In this document: piece after piece, positions 36,779-45,318 of the stretch | Layout of the letters: every line of letters starts with the position of its first letter | Numbering within the stretch: position 1 is the stretch's first letter | Assembly: GCF_007830735.1 (NCBI RefSeq) | Contig: NZ_VLLN01000006.1 | Coordinates: 62,001 to 126,000, forward strand | From: Geobacter argillaceus | GTDB lineage: Bacteria; Desulfobacterota; Desulfuromonadia; Geobacterales; DSM-12255 | Reading direction: 5' to 3' | DNA length: 64,000 bases | Notes under the pieces: generated by a model | The model's input: the letters and a program-made list of their open reading frames with translations, nothing else | What the model was told of the DNA's origin: nothing | The model's database searches: none | Made by a program: the position numbers and the translations under genes

Positions 36779-36803
36779 GGGCGATCACGAGGATCGCCCC
36801 TAC
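36779..36803 (-). repeat. REP-like GGGGCGA element, half copy in opposite orientation
   Basis: GGGCGATCACGAGGATCGCC-CCTAC is the reverse complement of the left end of copies 1 and 2, with one change. It lies just before the dienoyl-CoA reductase gene. A shorter fragment, CCGCCCCTACGGATA, is seen near 30244. Confidence 0.7.
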
Positions 36804-36823
36804 ATGAGCAGAATGGAGAACCC

Positions 36824-38827
36824 ATGAACGACCCGCTGTTTCAACCGATTACCATCAACGGTATGGAGGTGAAAAACCGGATTTTCATGCCGGCCATGCA
36901 CCTGAACATGGCGGCCAATTATGTTGTCACCGACCGCCTGGTGGATTTCTACGCGGAACGGGCCCGTGGCGGGGCGGGGATGATCACCGTCGGCTACGCC
37001 ACGGTGGACGAGCGCTCCGGCAATCCCACCAATATCGGCGCCCACGAGGACAGTCTGATCCCCGGTCTGGCCCGGCTGGCCGTTGCCATCCGCGAAAACG
37101 GCGCCAGGGCTTCGGTCCAGTTGAATCATGCCGGCCGGTACAACCACTCCATGCTCATGGGGGGGAGACGGCCGGTGGCACCGTCGCCGATCCCCTCGCG
37201 CCTGACCCGGGAGATCCCGGATGAACTGGACGCCGACGGGATCGGTGAGGTTGTCGGCAGTTTCGCCAAGGCCGCCCGACGGGTGCAGGAGGCCGGCTTC
37301 GATAGCGTCGAGGTGCTGGCCGGTACCGGCTACCTGATCAGCGAATTTCTCTCCCCCCTGACCAACCAGCGCAGCGACGGGTATGGCGGCAGTTTCGAGA
37401 ACCGGTGCCGCTTCGGCCTGGAGGTGATTCAGGCGGTCAGGAGGGCGGTCGGCGACAGTTTCCCGCTGCTGGTCAGGATGAACGGCAATGATTTCATGAA
37501 AGGCGGCTCCGGCCGCGAGGAACTCCGGGAGTTTGCCGTGCGGCTGGTTGCCGCGGGGGTGGATGCCCTCTGCGTCAATGTGGGGTGGCACGAGGCCCAG
37601 GTTCCCCAGATCGTCACCGAGGTGCCGCGCGGAGTCTTTGCCTACCTGGCCCGGGGTATCCGTGACCGGGTCGATGTCCCGGTCATTGCCAGCCACCGGA
37701 TCAATGACCCGGCAGTGGCACGGGAGCTGATCAGTGACGGGACCTGCGACATGGTGGCCATCGGTAGGGCACTGATCGCCGATCCCTGGTTCCCGGAAAA
37801 GGCCCGTCACGGCCGCGAGCAAGAGATCGTCCACTGCGTGGCCTGTGCCCAGGGGTGTTTCGACAATCTTTTCAAGATGAAGCCGGTGGAATGCCTCTGC
37901 AACCCGCTGGCCGGGTACGAACGGGCACGGGAGCTCGGCCCGACCGCAAAACCGCTCAACCTGATGGTGGTCGGCGGTGGGCCGGCCGGGATGAGCGCGG
38001 CCATTGCGGCCGCTGCGCGGGGACATCGGGTGACGCTCGTCGAACGGTGCGGCCGGCTGGGTGGTCAGCTCCTGCTTGCCGGGGCGCCACCGGGGCGGGA
38101 CGAGTTCCGCGAGCTTGCCCATGACCTGGAGCAACAGGTGGCGCGTGCCGGCGTAACCGTGCGGCTCGACGTCGACGTGGATAGGGCGTTCCTGACAACA
38201 GCCGCTCCCGATGCGGTCATCCTGGCCACCGGCGGAATACCGGTCACCCCGGCGATTCCGGGGGTGGAACTCCCCCACGTGTGCCAGGCCTGGGACATCC
38301 TGACCGGAAAGACTACTGTCGGGCAGAGGGTGGCGGTGATCGGTGGCGGTGCGGTCGGCATCGAGACCGCCCTCCTGCTGGCGGAAAAGGGGACCCTTTC
38401 CGGCGAGGCACTGAAGTTTCTCCTCGTTCACGAGGCCGAGCCGCCGGAAACGCTCTATACCCTGGCAACCCGCGGCAGCAAAGAGGTCACCGTGATCGAG
38501 ATGCTGGACGAACTGGGCAGCAACTTCGGCAAGAGCACCCGCTGGGGGATGATGCAGGACGTGGCGCGCTATGGAGTCGGGACGCGCACTGCTTCACGGG
38601 TGGTGGCGATCGACTCCCGCTTTGTCAGGATCGAGAGTAACGACCGGATCGAGGAGATCCCGGCAGACAGCGTGGTGCTGGCGGTCGGGACCCGGTCCCT
38701 GAACCCGTTGCAGGAGCATGTCACGGCCCAGGGGCTCCCTTTCCGGGTGGTGGGTGACGCGGAAAGTCCGGCCATGGTCTTCGACGCCATGCACCAGGGG
38801 TTCCTGGCCGGGCGGGAGATCGACTGA
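36824..38827 (+). CDS. fadH: NADH:flavin oxidoreductase / 2,4-dienoyl-CoA reductase family protein
   Basis: 667 residues with the three-domain FadH layout. An old yellow enzyme barrel covers 1-330 (PAMHLNMAANYVVTDRLVDFY, VQLNHAGRY, LSPLTNQRSDGYGGSFENR). A 4Fe-4S cluster follows with CVACAQGCF...CLCNP near 340. An FAD domain has VVGGGPAGMSAAIAAAARGH near 385 and an NADPH site VIGGGAVGIETALLL near 505. It reduces 2,4-dienoyl-CoA made from unsaturated fatty acids, or acts on another enoate. ATG 36824 follows GGAGAACCC; upstream in-frame starts lie in the MBL gene. Confidence 0.88.
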   Translation: MNDPLFQPITINGMEVKNRIFMPAMHLNMAANYVVTDRLVDFYAERARGGAGMITVGYATVDERSGNPTNIGAHEDSLIPGLARLAVAIRENGARASVQLNHAGRYNHSMLMGGRRPVAPSPIPSRLTREIPDELDADGIGEVVGSFAKAARRVQEAGFDSVEVLAGTGYLISEFLSPLTNQRSDGYGGSFENRCRFGLEVIQAVRRAVGDSFPLLVRMNGNDFMKGGSGREELREFAVRLVAAGVDALCVNVGWHEAQVPQIVTEVPRGVFAYLARGIRDRVDVPVIASHRINDPAVARELISDGTCDMVAIGRALIADPWFPEKARHGREQEIVHCVACAQGCFDNLFKMKPVECLCNPLAGYERARELGPTAKPLNLMVVGGGPAGMSAAIAAAARGHRVTLVERCGRLGGQLLLAGAPPGRDEFRELAHDLEQQVARAGVTVRLDVDVDRAFLTTAAPDAVILATGGIPVTPAIPGVELPHVCQAWDILTGKTTVGQRVAVIGGGAVGIETALLLAEKGTLSGEALKFLLVHEAEPPETLYTLATRGSKEVTVIEMLDELGSNFGKSTRWGMMQDVARYGVGTRTASRVVAIDSRFVRIESNDRIEEIPADSVVLAVGTRSLNPLQEHVTAQGLPFRVVGDAESPAMVFDAMHQGFLAGREID

Positions 38828-38851
38828 CATATAAACGAAAGGACGATACGG

Positions 38852-39403
38852 ATGAGAATGTTTGTCGCTCTTCTTTTGCTGCTACTGTCGACCCTCCCTG
38901 CCTCTGCCCTTGAGGTTGCCGGCGTGACGCTGGAACCGGCAGTGGCGGTCAACGGCCACACCCTGAAGCTAAACGGCCACGGCATCAGGAAGAAATTCTT
39001 CGTCAAGGTCTACATCGGCTCGCTCTACAGCGCGAAGCGGCTCGCCACACCGGCAGATGCCCTGCGCTACGCCGATGACCGCTTGATCAGGATGAACTTT
39101 CTTCACTCAAAAGTGGAAAAGGGAAAGATCATCGAGGCCTTCAGCGAAGGGTTCAGCAACAACTCCCCCGACCTGGCCGGTTCAGCTGAGGTGAAACAAT
39201 TCCTCTCCCTGTTCACGGCCGATTTCAGCCGCGGAGACGTGGTTGACCTGGTTCTCGACAGCGACGGGACCGTGGTTGTCAGGCACAACAACAGAGTCCT
39301 GGGAAGCATAGCGTCGGGCCGGCTGGCGAGCGGCATCATGGCCATCTACTTCGGGGAGCGGCCGGCGGACGAGGCGCTGAAAAATGGAATGTTAGGGAGG
39401 TAG
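38852..39403 (+). CDS. Chalcone isomerase-like exported protein
   Basis: 183 residues. Signal peptide 1-19 (ends ASA-LE). The mature part has the chalcone-isomerase-like pattern (GVTLEPAVAVNGHTLKLNGHGIRKKFFVKVYIGSLY, then FSEGF and SGIMAIYFGE). Bacterial members bind fatty acids rather than isomerise chalcones, and plant FAP proteins of this fold bind fatty acids too. A periplasmic fatty-acid binding or membrane role fits the locus. It is not an established enzyme. A GAAAGGA site precedes the ATG. Confidence 0.8.
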   Translation: MRMFVALLLLLLSTLPASALEVAGVTLEPAVAVNGHTLKLNGHGIRKKFFVKVYIGSLYSAKRLATPADALRYADDRLIRMNFLHSKVEKGKIIEAFSEGFSNNSPDLAGSAEVKQFLSLFTADFSRGDVVDLVLDSDGTVVVRHNNRVLGSIASGRLASGIMAIYFGERPADEALKNGMLGR

Positions 39404-39405
39404 AG

Positions 39406-39795
39406 ATGGCGAAGCGATACGATATACCGATCGAGATGCGATTTTCCGACCTGGATCTCTACGGGCATGTCAACGGCGTGGTCTATTTCGATTACCTGGA
39501 AGCGGCGCGCGTGCGGCTCCTTTCCGAGCAGTTCCGCGAGCTGACCGACAGCGGTATCCAACTGCTGGTGGCACGGGCCGAGTGCGATTACAAGGTCCCG
39601 ATCCTGTACGGCGACACGGTGGTGGTCTCGGTAACGATAGCCAGGATCGGCGGGTCGAGTTTCGATCTGGAGTATTGCATCCACGACCGGGCAGGGAAGA
39701 CCTTTGCCACGGCAAAAACGGTCATGGTCTGCTACGACAGCGTGAGCAAGACCACTACTACCGTCCCCGATACGATAAAGGCCATGGCCGAATAA
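39406..39795 (+). CDS. Acyl-CoA thioesterase (4-hydroxybenzoyl-CoA thioesterase family)
   Basis: 129 residues of hotdog fold. The signature MRFSDLDLYGHVNGVVYFDYLEAAR carries the catalytic Asp of the 4HBT/YbgC group. It starts two bases after the chalcone isomerase-like gene stop, with GGGAGGTAG at a normal distance, so it is translationally coupled. It may release free acids from CoA to balance the pool. The substrate is unknown. Confidence 0.9.
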   Translation: MAKRYDIPIEMRFSDLDLYGHVNGVVYFDYLEAARVRLLSEQFRELTDSGIQLLVARAECDYKVPILYGDTVVVSVTIARIGGSSFDLEYCIHDRAGKTFATAKTVMVCYDSVSKTTTTVPDTIKAMAE

Positions 39796-39810
39796 AGAGA
39801 GGGAATAACG

Positions 39811-40584
39811 ATGACGAAAGATCTGATCCGTACCGAACCGGAAGAAGGGGTGCTCAGTGTGGCCATGAACCGGCCGGACAAGAAGAACGCCCTGAACATG
39901 GCCATGTACGGCGCTCTGGAATCGGCACTGACCCTGGCGGACAGCGACGATAGGGTGCGGGTACTGCTGCTCTCGGGAAGCGGGGGTACCTTTACCAGCG
40001 GCAACGACCTTGCCGATTTTCTCGACTCATCGTTCATTGTCCGGGATAGTCCGGTCGTGCGGTTCATGAACGCACTGTTTCAGGCGCGCAAGCCGATTGT
40101 GGCGGCTGTCGAGGGGATGGCCATCGGCGTCGGTGTGACCATGCTGCTGCACTGCGACCTGGTCTATGCGGGTGAGGGTGCGCTTTTTCAGACGCCGTTC
40201 GTGAACCTCGGGCTCTGTCCCGAGGCGGGCTCGACCCTCTTGATGCCGCGCATGATGGGGCACCAGCGGGCAGCGGAACTGCTCCTTCTGGGCGAGCCTT
40301 TTCCCGCGAGCCGGGCCAGGGAGGTGGGGATAGTCAACGAGCTCTTCCCTGACGGGTCGGTGCTGGAATCGGCACGGGTAAAGGCCCGGCAACTGGCAGC
40401 CCAGCCAGCGGCAGCGGTTCGCATGACCAAGGCGCTGCTGAAACGGGAGAGCGGGGCCGCACTCCTTGAGACGGCACGGCACGAGATCGACTGCTTCACG
40501 GAACGGCTCCAGTCGCCCGAGGCTTTGGAGGCCTTTCAGGCCTTCATGCAGCACCGAAAACCCGATTTCTCGCGTTTTTCATGA
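39811..40584 (+). CDS. Enoyl-CoA hydratase/isomerase family protein
   Basis: 257 residues of crotonase fold. MNRPDKKNALNMAMYGAL near residue 19, SGSGGTFTSGNDLADF near 60 (first oxyanion-hole backbone), and VEGMAIGVGVTMLLHCDLVYAG near 100 (second). The acidic catalytic residues of crotonase are not clear: the segment after the second loop reads TPFVNLGLCPEAGSTLL, where the Glu in PEAGS suggests a delta3-delta2-enoyl-CoA isomerase type. It is the last gene of the plus-strand fatty-acid series. Confidence 0.88.
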   Translation: MTKDLIRTEPEEGVLSVAMNRPDKKNALNMAMYGALESALTLADSDDRVRVLLLSGSGGTFTSGNDLADFLDSSFIVRDSPVVRFMNALFQARKPIVAAVEGMAIGVGVTMLLHCDLVYAGEGALFQTPFVNLGLCPEAGSTLLMPRMMGHQRAAELLLLGEPFPASRAREVGIVNELFPDGSVLESARVKARQLAAQPAAAVRMTKALLKRESGAALLETARHEIDCFTERLQSPEALEAFQAFMQHRKPDFSRFS

Positions 40585-41111
40585 TGAGGGAAGGGGGTGC
40601 GCGAACAGCCGCATTCCCTTCCGCGCAGCAGCCATTATCCTACAAAGAGCATTTACCGCAGAGCAACGCGGACCACAGTCTTCCCAGCGAACCTGTGCGT
40701 CCTTCCTGGTTGAATTCCCTCCGATAGTCCAGAAAATCCCAATTACACCCGCATAGGCGTTGATAGCGCCTGTTACTCGCCATTGCCTCAACCATCATGT
40801 TTTTCCCCGTGGCCGGACCATGCGGCCAGTATTTTGCTGGGGAGAGGCAGCCTGGCTCCTGATCCTGACGACCCCGTGAGTGAGAATATGCCGATTGCCA
40901 TCGAGAACGTCGATGGCAATCGGACAGCAGGGAGAATCCGCAGAAGAGGATGCATCCGGTGTAATCCATATATGAATCAATGATTCACATTTGGATAAAA
41001 TGAGTATAACGTGATTATAGTTCTCCGACATATCTCGGCTATATATTCATTTCTTGCCTTAACCACGCTTGTTAGCGGGTAAAATCAAATTTCTCGACAG
41101 AGGTAGTCTTC
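40585..41111. other. Intergenic region of 527 bases with hairpins
   Basis: No gene is supported. A GGGAAGGG/TCCCTTCC stem at about 40589-40620 may end the beta-oxidation transcript, but there is no T-run. A perfect 13-bp inverted repeat CCGATTGCCATCG / CGATGGCAATCGG lies at 40891-40923. The right part is AT-rich and holds the TGAATCA dyad before the sigma-54 activator gene. CGCAGAGCAACGCG-like sequence at 40660-40672 resembles degenerate intergenic repeats. Confidence 0.6.
40973..40987. promoter_or_regulatory. Dyad TGAATCA-A-TGATTCA upstream of the sigma-54 activator gene
   Basis: A perfect 15-bp palindrome, about 125 bases upstream of the activator start. The same heptamers occur inverted at 42913-42930, on the other side of the gene. 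Likely a binding site for the activator itself. Confidence 0.55.
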
Positions 41112-42887
41112 ATGCGACCGAAATCCGACCCTACAAAAATAGCCAGTACCCCTTTGAACGGCAAGAGCCTCATTTCGGAGGACCTGTACCTGGCCATGAT
41201 GAACTCCATGGACGTGGCGATCCTGACGGTCAACAACTCCGGCATGACCGTTTTCGGCAACAGGACCGCCCGCAGGAGTCTGAGCGCCTATCCGGGCATT
41301 CACCTGAATGACGTCATCCCCGACCTCTGGTCCAAGATCACCAACCGGCTGAAAGGGGGCACGTTCACCATCGAGGTCTCCGTGCGGGGCGGGGAGGCGA
41401 ACTACGTGGGGAGGATCAGCCCCATCGTCCTCGACAACCGGGAGGACGGGGCCGTCTGCTTCTTTGTGGAGAATTCCGGGCTGGAAGCGATGGCCATGCA
41501 GATGCGGATCTTTCAGGAGTTGACCCGGGAACTGGACGCCATCATCAACTCCTCCTCTGTGGCGCTCTGGATCTGTGACGGCGAAGCCAATGTGCTCCGC
41601 ATGAATCCGGCATCCGAGCGGCTGAACCAGATCGAGGCCGTCGATTATATCGGTCGCAACATGCGGCAACTGGTTGAGGAGGGATTCATCGACAAGTCGG
41701 TCACCCTGGAGGTCATCAAGACCGGAAAGGTGATGAACCTGCTGCAGCAGCGGTTGGGACGCACGCTGCTCGTTACCGGGACCCCGGTTTTCGATGATAT
41801 GGGCAGATTGATCCGGGTGGTGGTGAGTGAACGCGATGTCAATGAAATAGACCAGTTGCAGCGGGAGATCGAGGAGCGCGAGGCGCTCCAGGACAAGTTC
41901 CGCAATCATATGCTGGAGATGCAGCAGCTCAAGCTGGAGTCGCGGCGCATCATCGCCAAGAGCCCGTGCATGGTAAAGGCACTGCAGCAGGCGCTCAAGG
42001 TGAGCGTCTCCGACTCATCGGTCCTGATCCTCGGCGAGTCGGGTGTCGGCAAGGGGCTCTTCGCCGACCTGATCCACAAGCACTCGCGCCGCGCCGACAA
42101 GCCTCTAATCAAGCTCAACTGCGGGGCCATCCCGGAATCCCTCATCGAATCGGAACTGTTCGGCTACGATAAGGGGGCATTTACCGGCGCCCAGGCTGGG
42201 GGCAAGCCGGGCTACTTCGAGATTGCCGACGGCGGCATACTGTTCCTGGACGAGATCGCGGAACTGCCGCTCTCCTCGCAGGTGAAGCTGCTCCGCTTCC
42301 TGGAGGACGGCCGCATCACCCGCCTTGGCGGCACCAAGAGCTGCACCGTCGATGTCCGCATCCTTGCGGCAACACACCGCAACCCGGAAGAGATGGTGGC
42401 GCTGGGCAAATTCCGGCTCGACCTCTATTACCGGCTGAAAGTGATCCCCATCTATGTGCCGTCGGTGCGGGAGCGCAAGGAGTGCATACTTCCCCTTATC
42501 CATCACTACACCGGCCATTTCAGTGAAAAGTACGGTATCAAGAAACGTCTGACGCGTGCCGCAATGGATGGTCTGCTGGCCTATTCATACCCCGGCAACG
42601 TCCGGGAACTGATGAACGTCTGCGAACGGTTGGTAGTCATGACGGAGACGGAGGTGATCGATATCCAGGACCTGCCCAGTGACATCCTCTGCCAGGCGCG
42701 CGAGGCGGGAGTGACGCAGAGCGATTGGCCGGAAGGGATGACCATGCAGCAGATCCTGGACGACGTGGAGAAGCAGGTGCTCGCGCGCGCCATGGAGCGA
42801 TTCGGCAGCCAGTACAAGGCAGCTGATTTCCTTGGCCTGAGCCAGCCCACCATTAACAGAAGGCTCAAGAAGTTCAATATCCAGTAG
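41112..42887 (+). CDS. Sigma-54-dependent activator with PAS domains and Fis-type HTH
   Basis: 591 residues. Two PAS-like sensor segments (about 15-130 and 140-260) are followed by a short coiled linker and the AAA+ domain. This has Walker A GESGVGKG near 307, GAFTGA in YDKGAFTGAQ near 360 for sigma-54 contact, Walker B GGILFLDEI near 377 and the arginine-finger region. A Fis-family HTH fills the end (KAADFLGLSQPTINRRLKKFNIQ). It is a one-component cytoplasmic sensor and activator. A -24/-12 promoter follows 300 bases downstream, before hyuA, so it likely switches on the hyu operon in response to a small molecule. Confidence 0.92.
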   Translation: MRPKSDPTKIASTPLNGKSLISEDLYLAMMNSMDVAILTVNNSGMTVFGNRTARRSLSAYPGIHLNDVIPDLWSKITNRLKGGTFTIEVSVRGGEANYVGRISPIVLDNREDGAVCFFVENSGLEAMAMQMRIFQELTRELDAIINSSSVALWICDGEANVLRMNPASERLNQIEAVDYIGRNMRQLVEEGFIDKSVTLEVIKTGKVMNLLQQRLGRTLLVTGTPVFDDMGRLIRVVVSERDVNEIDQLQREIEEREALQDKFRNHMLEMQQLKLESRRIIAKSPCMVKALQQALKVSVSDSSVLILGESGVGKGLFADLIHKHSRRADKPLIKLNCGAIPESLIESELFGYDKGAFTGAQAGGKPGYFEIADGGILFLDEIAELPLSSQVKLLRFLEDGRITRLGGTKSCTVDVRILAATHRNPEEMVALGKFRLDLYYRLKVIPIYVPSVRERKECILPLIHHYTGHFSEKYGIKKRLTRAAMDGLLAYSYPGNVRELMNVCERLVVMTETEVIDIQDLPSDILCQAREAGVTQSDWPEGMTMQQILDDVEKQVLARAMERFGSQYKAADFLGLSQPTINRRLKKFNIQ

Positions 42888-42912
42888 TCGGACGCTGCCG
42901 GGCAGGTTGTCG

Positions 42913-42930
42913 TGATTCATAATTGAATCA
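42913..42930. promoter_or_regulatory. Dyad TGATTCA-TAAT-TGAATCA, candidate activator site (UAS)
   Basis: An 18-bp perfect palindrome, about 250 bases upstream of the -24/-12 element, a normal distance for a sigma-54 enhancer site. Confidence 0.55.
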
Positions 42931-43181
42931 GTTTAGGCCCGACAGGCTCATGAACTCGCAAACAGTGTCTCTTGCAAGCAGCGAAATTGTGTGGGCCTGC
43001 CTTTATTGGTCTGTAATCGCGTAAGACCAGTGATATTCACTCCTCCACGTCATCTCCCATCCACTGCAACCATACAGACTCTGATCACCGTGTAAGAATT
43101 ATATTATCAGCTAGTTGCATGGCTACCGGCTGAGCGGGCAGCCGGATTTCACGTCAAGCGGCGTTTCCGGGAATCTGCATA

Positions 43182-43200
43182 TTGGCACGGCTGATGCTTA
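43182..43200 (+). promoter_or_regulatory. Sigma-54 (-24/-12) promoter of the hyu operon
   Basis: TTGGCACGGCTGATGCTTA: invariant GG at 43184-43185 and GC at 43196-43197, exactly ten bases between. It lies about 60 bases before hyuA, with an activator gene directly upstream. Confidence 0.75.
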
Positions 43201-43259
43201 TCATTAATATCAAAATGATGTTTTGGTACAAACAAAACAAATCTGCAAAGGAGATCATC

Positions 43260-45305
43260 ATGAAGTATCGCGTCGCCATTGATACGGGAGGAACCAACAC
43301 CGATGCCTTCATCTTCAACGAAGAAAACGGCACCTCATTCATAGCCAAGGTCCCCTCGACACCGAAGAACCCGGCAGTTGCCATAACCGATGCCATCAAG
43401 GCCGCAGGCCTCAAGGCAGCGGAGATCAAGCTGATTACCCACGGAACGACCGTGGCGACCAATGCGCTGATCGAACGCAACTTTCCGAAGACGGCCATGA
43501 TCACCACATCAGGCTTTCGGGACGTGGTGGAGATCTGCGACGGCACCAAACAGGAGCTGTGGGACGCCTACCAGGACAAACCGGCCTCCTACATCCGCCG
43601 ACGCGACCGTTTCGAGGTGACTGAGCGGGTCGATTACAACGGCAATGTGGTAACCCCGCTGGATCGGGAACAGGCGCGCAGCGTCGCCGAGAGGATCTCC
43701 AAGCTGGGGTATCAGGCTGTCTGCATCTGCTTCATCAATTCATATGTGAATTCCGACCATGAACAGGCGATGAAGAGCATCCTCGAAGATTTCCTGCCCG
43801 GCGGAACCTATGTCTGTACGTCGAGCGAAACCATTCCGGAGATGTTAGAACATCCCCGCTTCAGCACCGCTATGATCAATGCCGTGCTCGGCCCGTGCAT
43901 CGTGAACTATGTCCGGGACCTGGAAGGGCGTCTCAAGGAGATGGGGTACAGGGGCGACCTCCTGATCCTCCATTCCGGCGGCGGGGTACTTACCGCAAAA
44001 GGTACCGCCAGGTTCCCGTCCCGCCTGGCCAGTTCCGGCATCGTGGCCGGCGCCATTGCCGGCGCGCACATCGCCAAGCAGGCCGGATTCCTGAACGCCA
44101 TCAGCTTCGACATGGGCGGGACCAGCACCGACGTTGCCCTCACCTACAAGGGAGAACTGAAAACGGCCAACAGCTGGCAGGTGGAGTACGGCTATCCGAT
44201 CATGTTTCCCAGCGTCGAGGTGCTCACCATCGGCGCCGGTGGTGGCAGCATCGCCTGGATAGACGCGGGGGGGTCCCTGCGCAACGGTCCGCAGAGCGCC
44301 GGTGCGGACCCGGGTCCGGCCTGCTACGGCAAGGGGGGCGAGGAAGCGACCAACACGGACGCCAACCTGGTGCTGGGCAGGTTGAGCAGCTCCCTGCTCG
44401 GGGGGCGGCTGCAGCTCGATCTGAAGGCCTCGAAACAGGTCATCGCTAACAAGATGGTCGGCCCGCTGAACATGGAGCTCGCCACTGCCGCCAGTGCCAT
44501 GCTGAAGGTGGCGGAGGCCAATATGGCCAACGCGATCCGGTTGATTTCGGTCGGCCGCGGCTATGACCCGCGCGACTTCGCCCTGGTTGCCTTCGGGGGG
44601 GCCGGGCCGCTGCACGGGGCGTATCTCGCCCAGGAACTGGAGATCCCGACGGTCATCTTCCCGCGCTATCCCGGCATCGCGTCCGCAATGGGGTGCCTCC
44701 TGGTGGATATCCGCCACGATTCAAGCCAGATGTACCTCGGCAGGGTGCAGGACGCAAACCTCATCCAACTTGCCCACAGCTTCGAGTCGATGGAGGAAGA
44801 GGCGAGGGACCACCTGCATGAAGAAGGGGTCGCGCCGGAGAACATGCGTTTCGTGCGGCAGCTGGATATGCGGTATATGGGCCAGTGGCGGACCCTTACG
44901 GTGCCTGTGGACCTGTCCGATACGGAGAACGGGCTTCAGGAGGCCCTGAAGAAGTTCCACTCCGAGCACGAGCGGGCTTATTCGTACAGCGACCCCAGCC
45001 GTGATGTGGAAATATTCGCGCTCAAGCTGGTGACCCAGGGGATCATTCCCAAGCCGACCATGCCCAAGGTACGGGTAACCGGCGACGCGGAGCGTGCCCT
45101 GACCGGCAGCCGTCAGGTCTACTTCGACGAGGCCGGAGGGTATGTGGAAACCCCGGTCTACAACCGGGAGGAGCTGCTGCCGGGAGCCCGGATCATGGGA
45201 CCGGCCGTCGTGGAACAGCTGGATTCGACCGTGGTCCTTCCTCCCGAGACATCGAGCGTCGTTGATCCCTATCTGAATATCATTACCAACTTTATCCGGG
45301 GCTGA
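43260..45305 (+). CDS. hyuA: Hydantoinase/oxoprolinase subunit A (HyuA family)
   Basis: 681 residues. Actin-like ATPase motifs are read in RVAIDTGGTNTDAFIF at the N-terminus, LITHGTTVATNALIER near 60 and SFDMGGTSTDVALTYKG near 285. The family uses ATP to open hydantoin, N-methylhydantoin or 5-oxoproline rings, or carboxylates acetone in the acetone carboxylase branch. AAGGAG precedes ATG 43260. It is paired with hyuB 13 bases downstream. No gamma subunit typical of acetone carboxylase is visible, so hydantoin or oxoproline chemistry is favoured. Confidence 0.88.
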   Translation: MKYRVAIDTGGTNTDAFIFNEENGTSFIAKVPSTPKNPAVAITDAIKAAGLKAAEIKLITHGTTVATNALIERNFPKTAMITTSGFRDVVEICDGTKQELWDAYQDKPASYIRRRDRFEVTERVDYNGNVVTPLDREQARSVAERISKLGYQAVCICFINSYVNSDHEQAMKSILEDFLPGGTYVCTSSETIPEMLEHPRFSTAMINAVLGPCIVNYVRDLEGRLKEMGYRGDLLILHSGGGVLTAKGTARFPSRLASSGIVAGAIAGAHIAKQAGFLNAISFDMGGTSTDVALTYKGELKTANSWQVEYGYPIMFPSVEVLTIGAGGGSIAWIDAGGSLRNGPQSAGADPGPACYGKGGEEATNTDANLVLGRLSSSLLGGRLQLDLKASKQVIANKMVGPLNMELATAASAMLKVAEANMANAIRLISVGRGYDPRDFALVAFGGAGPLHGAYLAQELEIPTVIFPRYPGIASAMGCLLVDIRHDSSQMYLGRVQDANLIQLAHSFESMEEEARDHLHEEGVAPENMRFVRQLDMRYMGQWRTLTVPVDLSDTENGLQEALKKFHSEHERAYSYSDPSRDVEIFALKLVTQGIIPKPTMPKVRVTGDAERALTGSRQVYFDEAGGYVETPVYNREELLPGARIMGPAVVEQLDSTVVLPPETSSVVDPYLNIITNFIRG

Positions 45306-45318
45306 GAGGAGAAACATC

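Noticed and set aside
36800-38431. A 543-codon minus-strand frame opposite the dienoyl-CoA reductase gene
   Set aside because: No domain or ribosome site; the plus-strand protein is clearly a FadH-type enzyme.
40640-40969. A 109-codon minus-strand frame in the intergenic region before the sigma-54 activator
   Set aside because: No ribosome site, no family resemblance and repeat-like sequence underneath; treated as non-coding.
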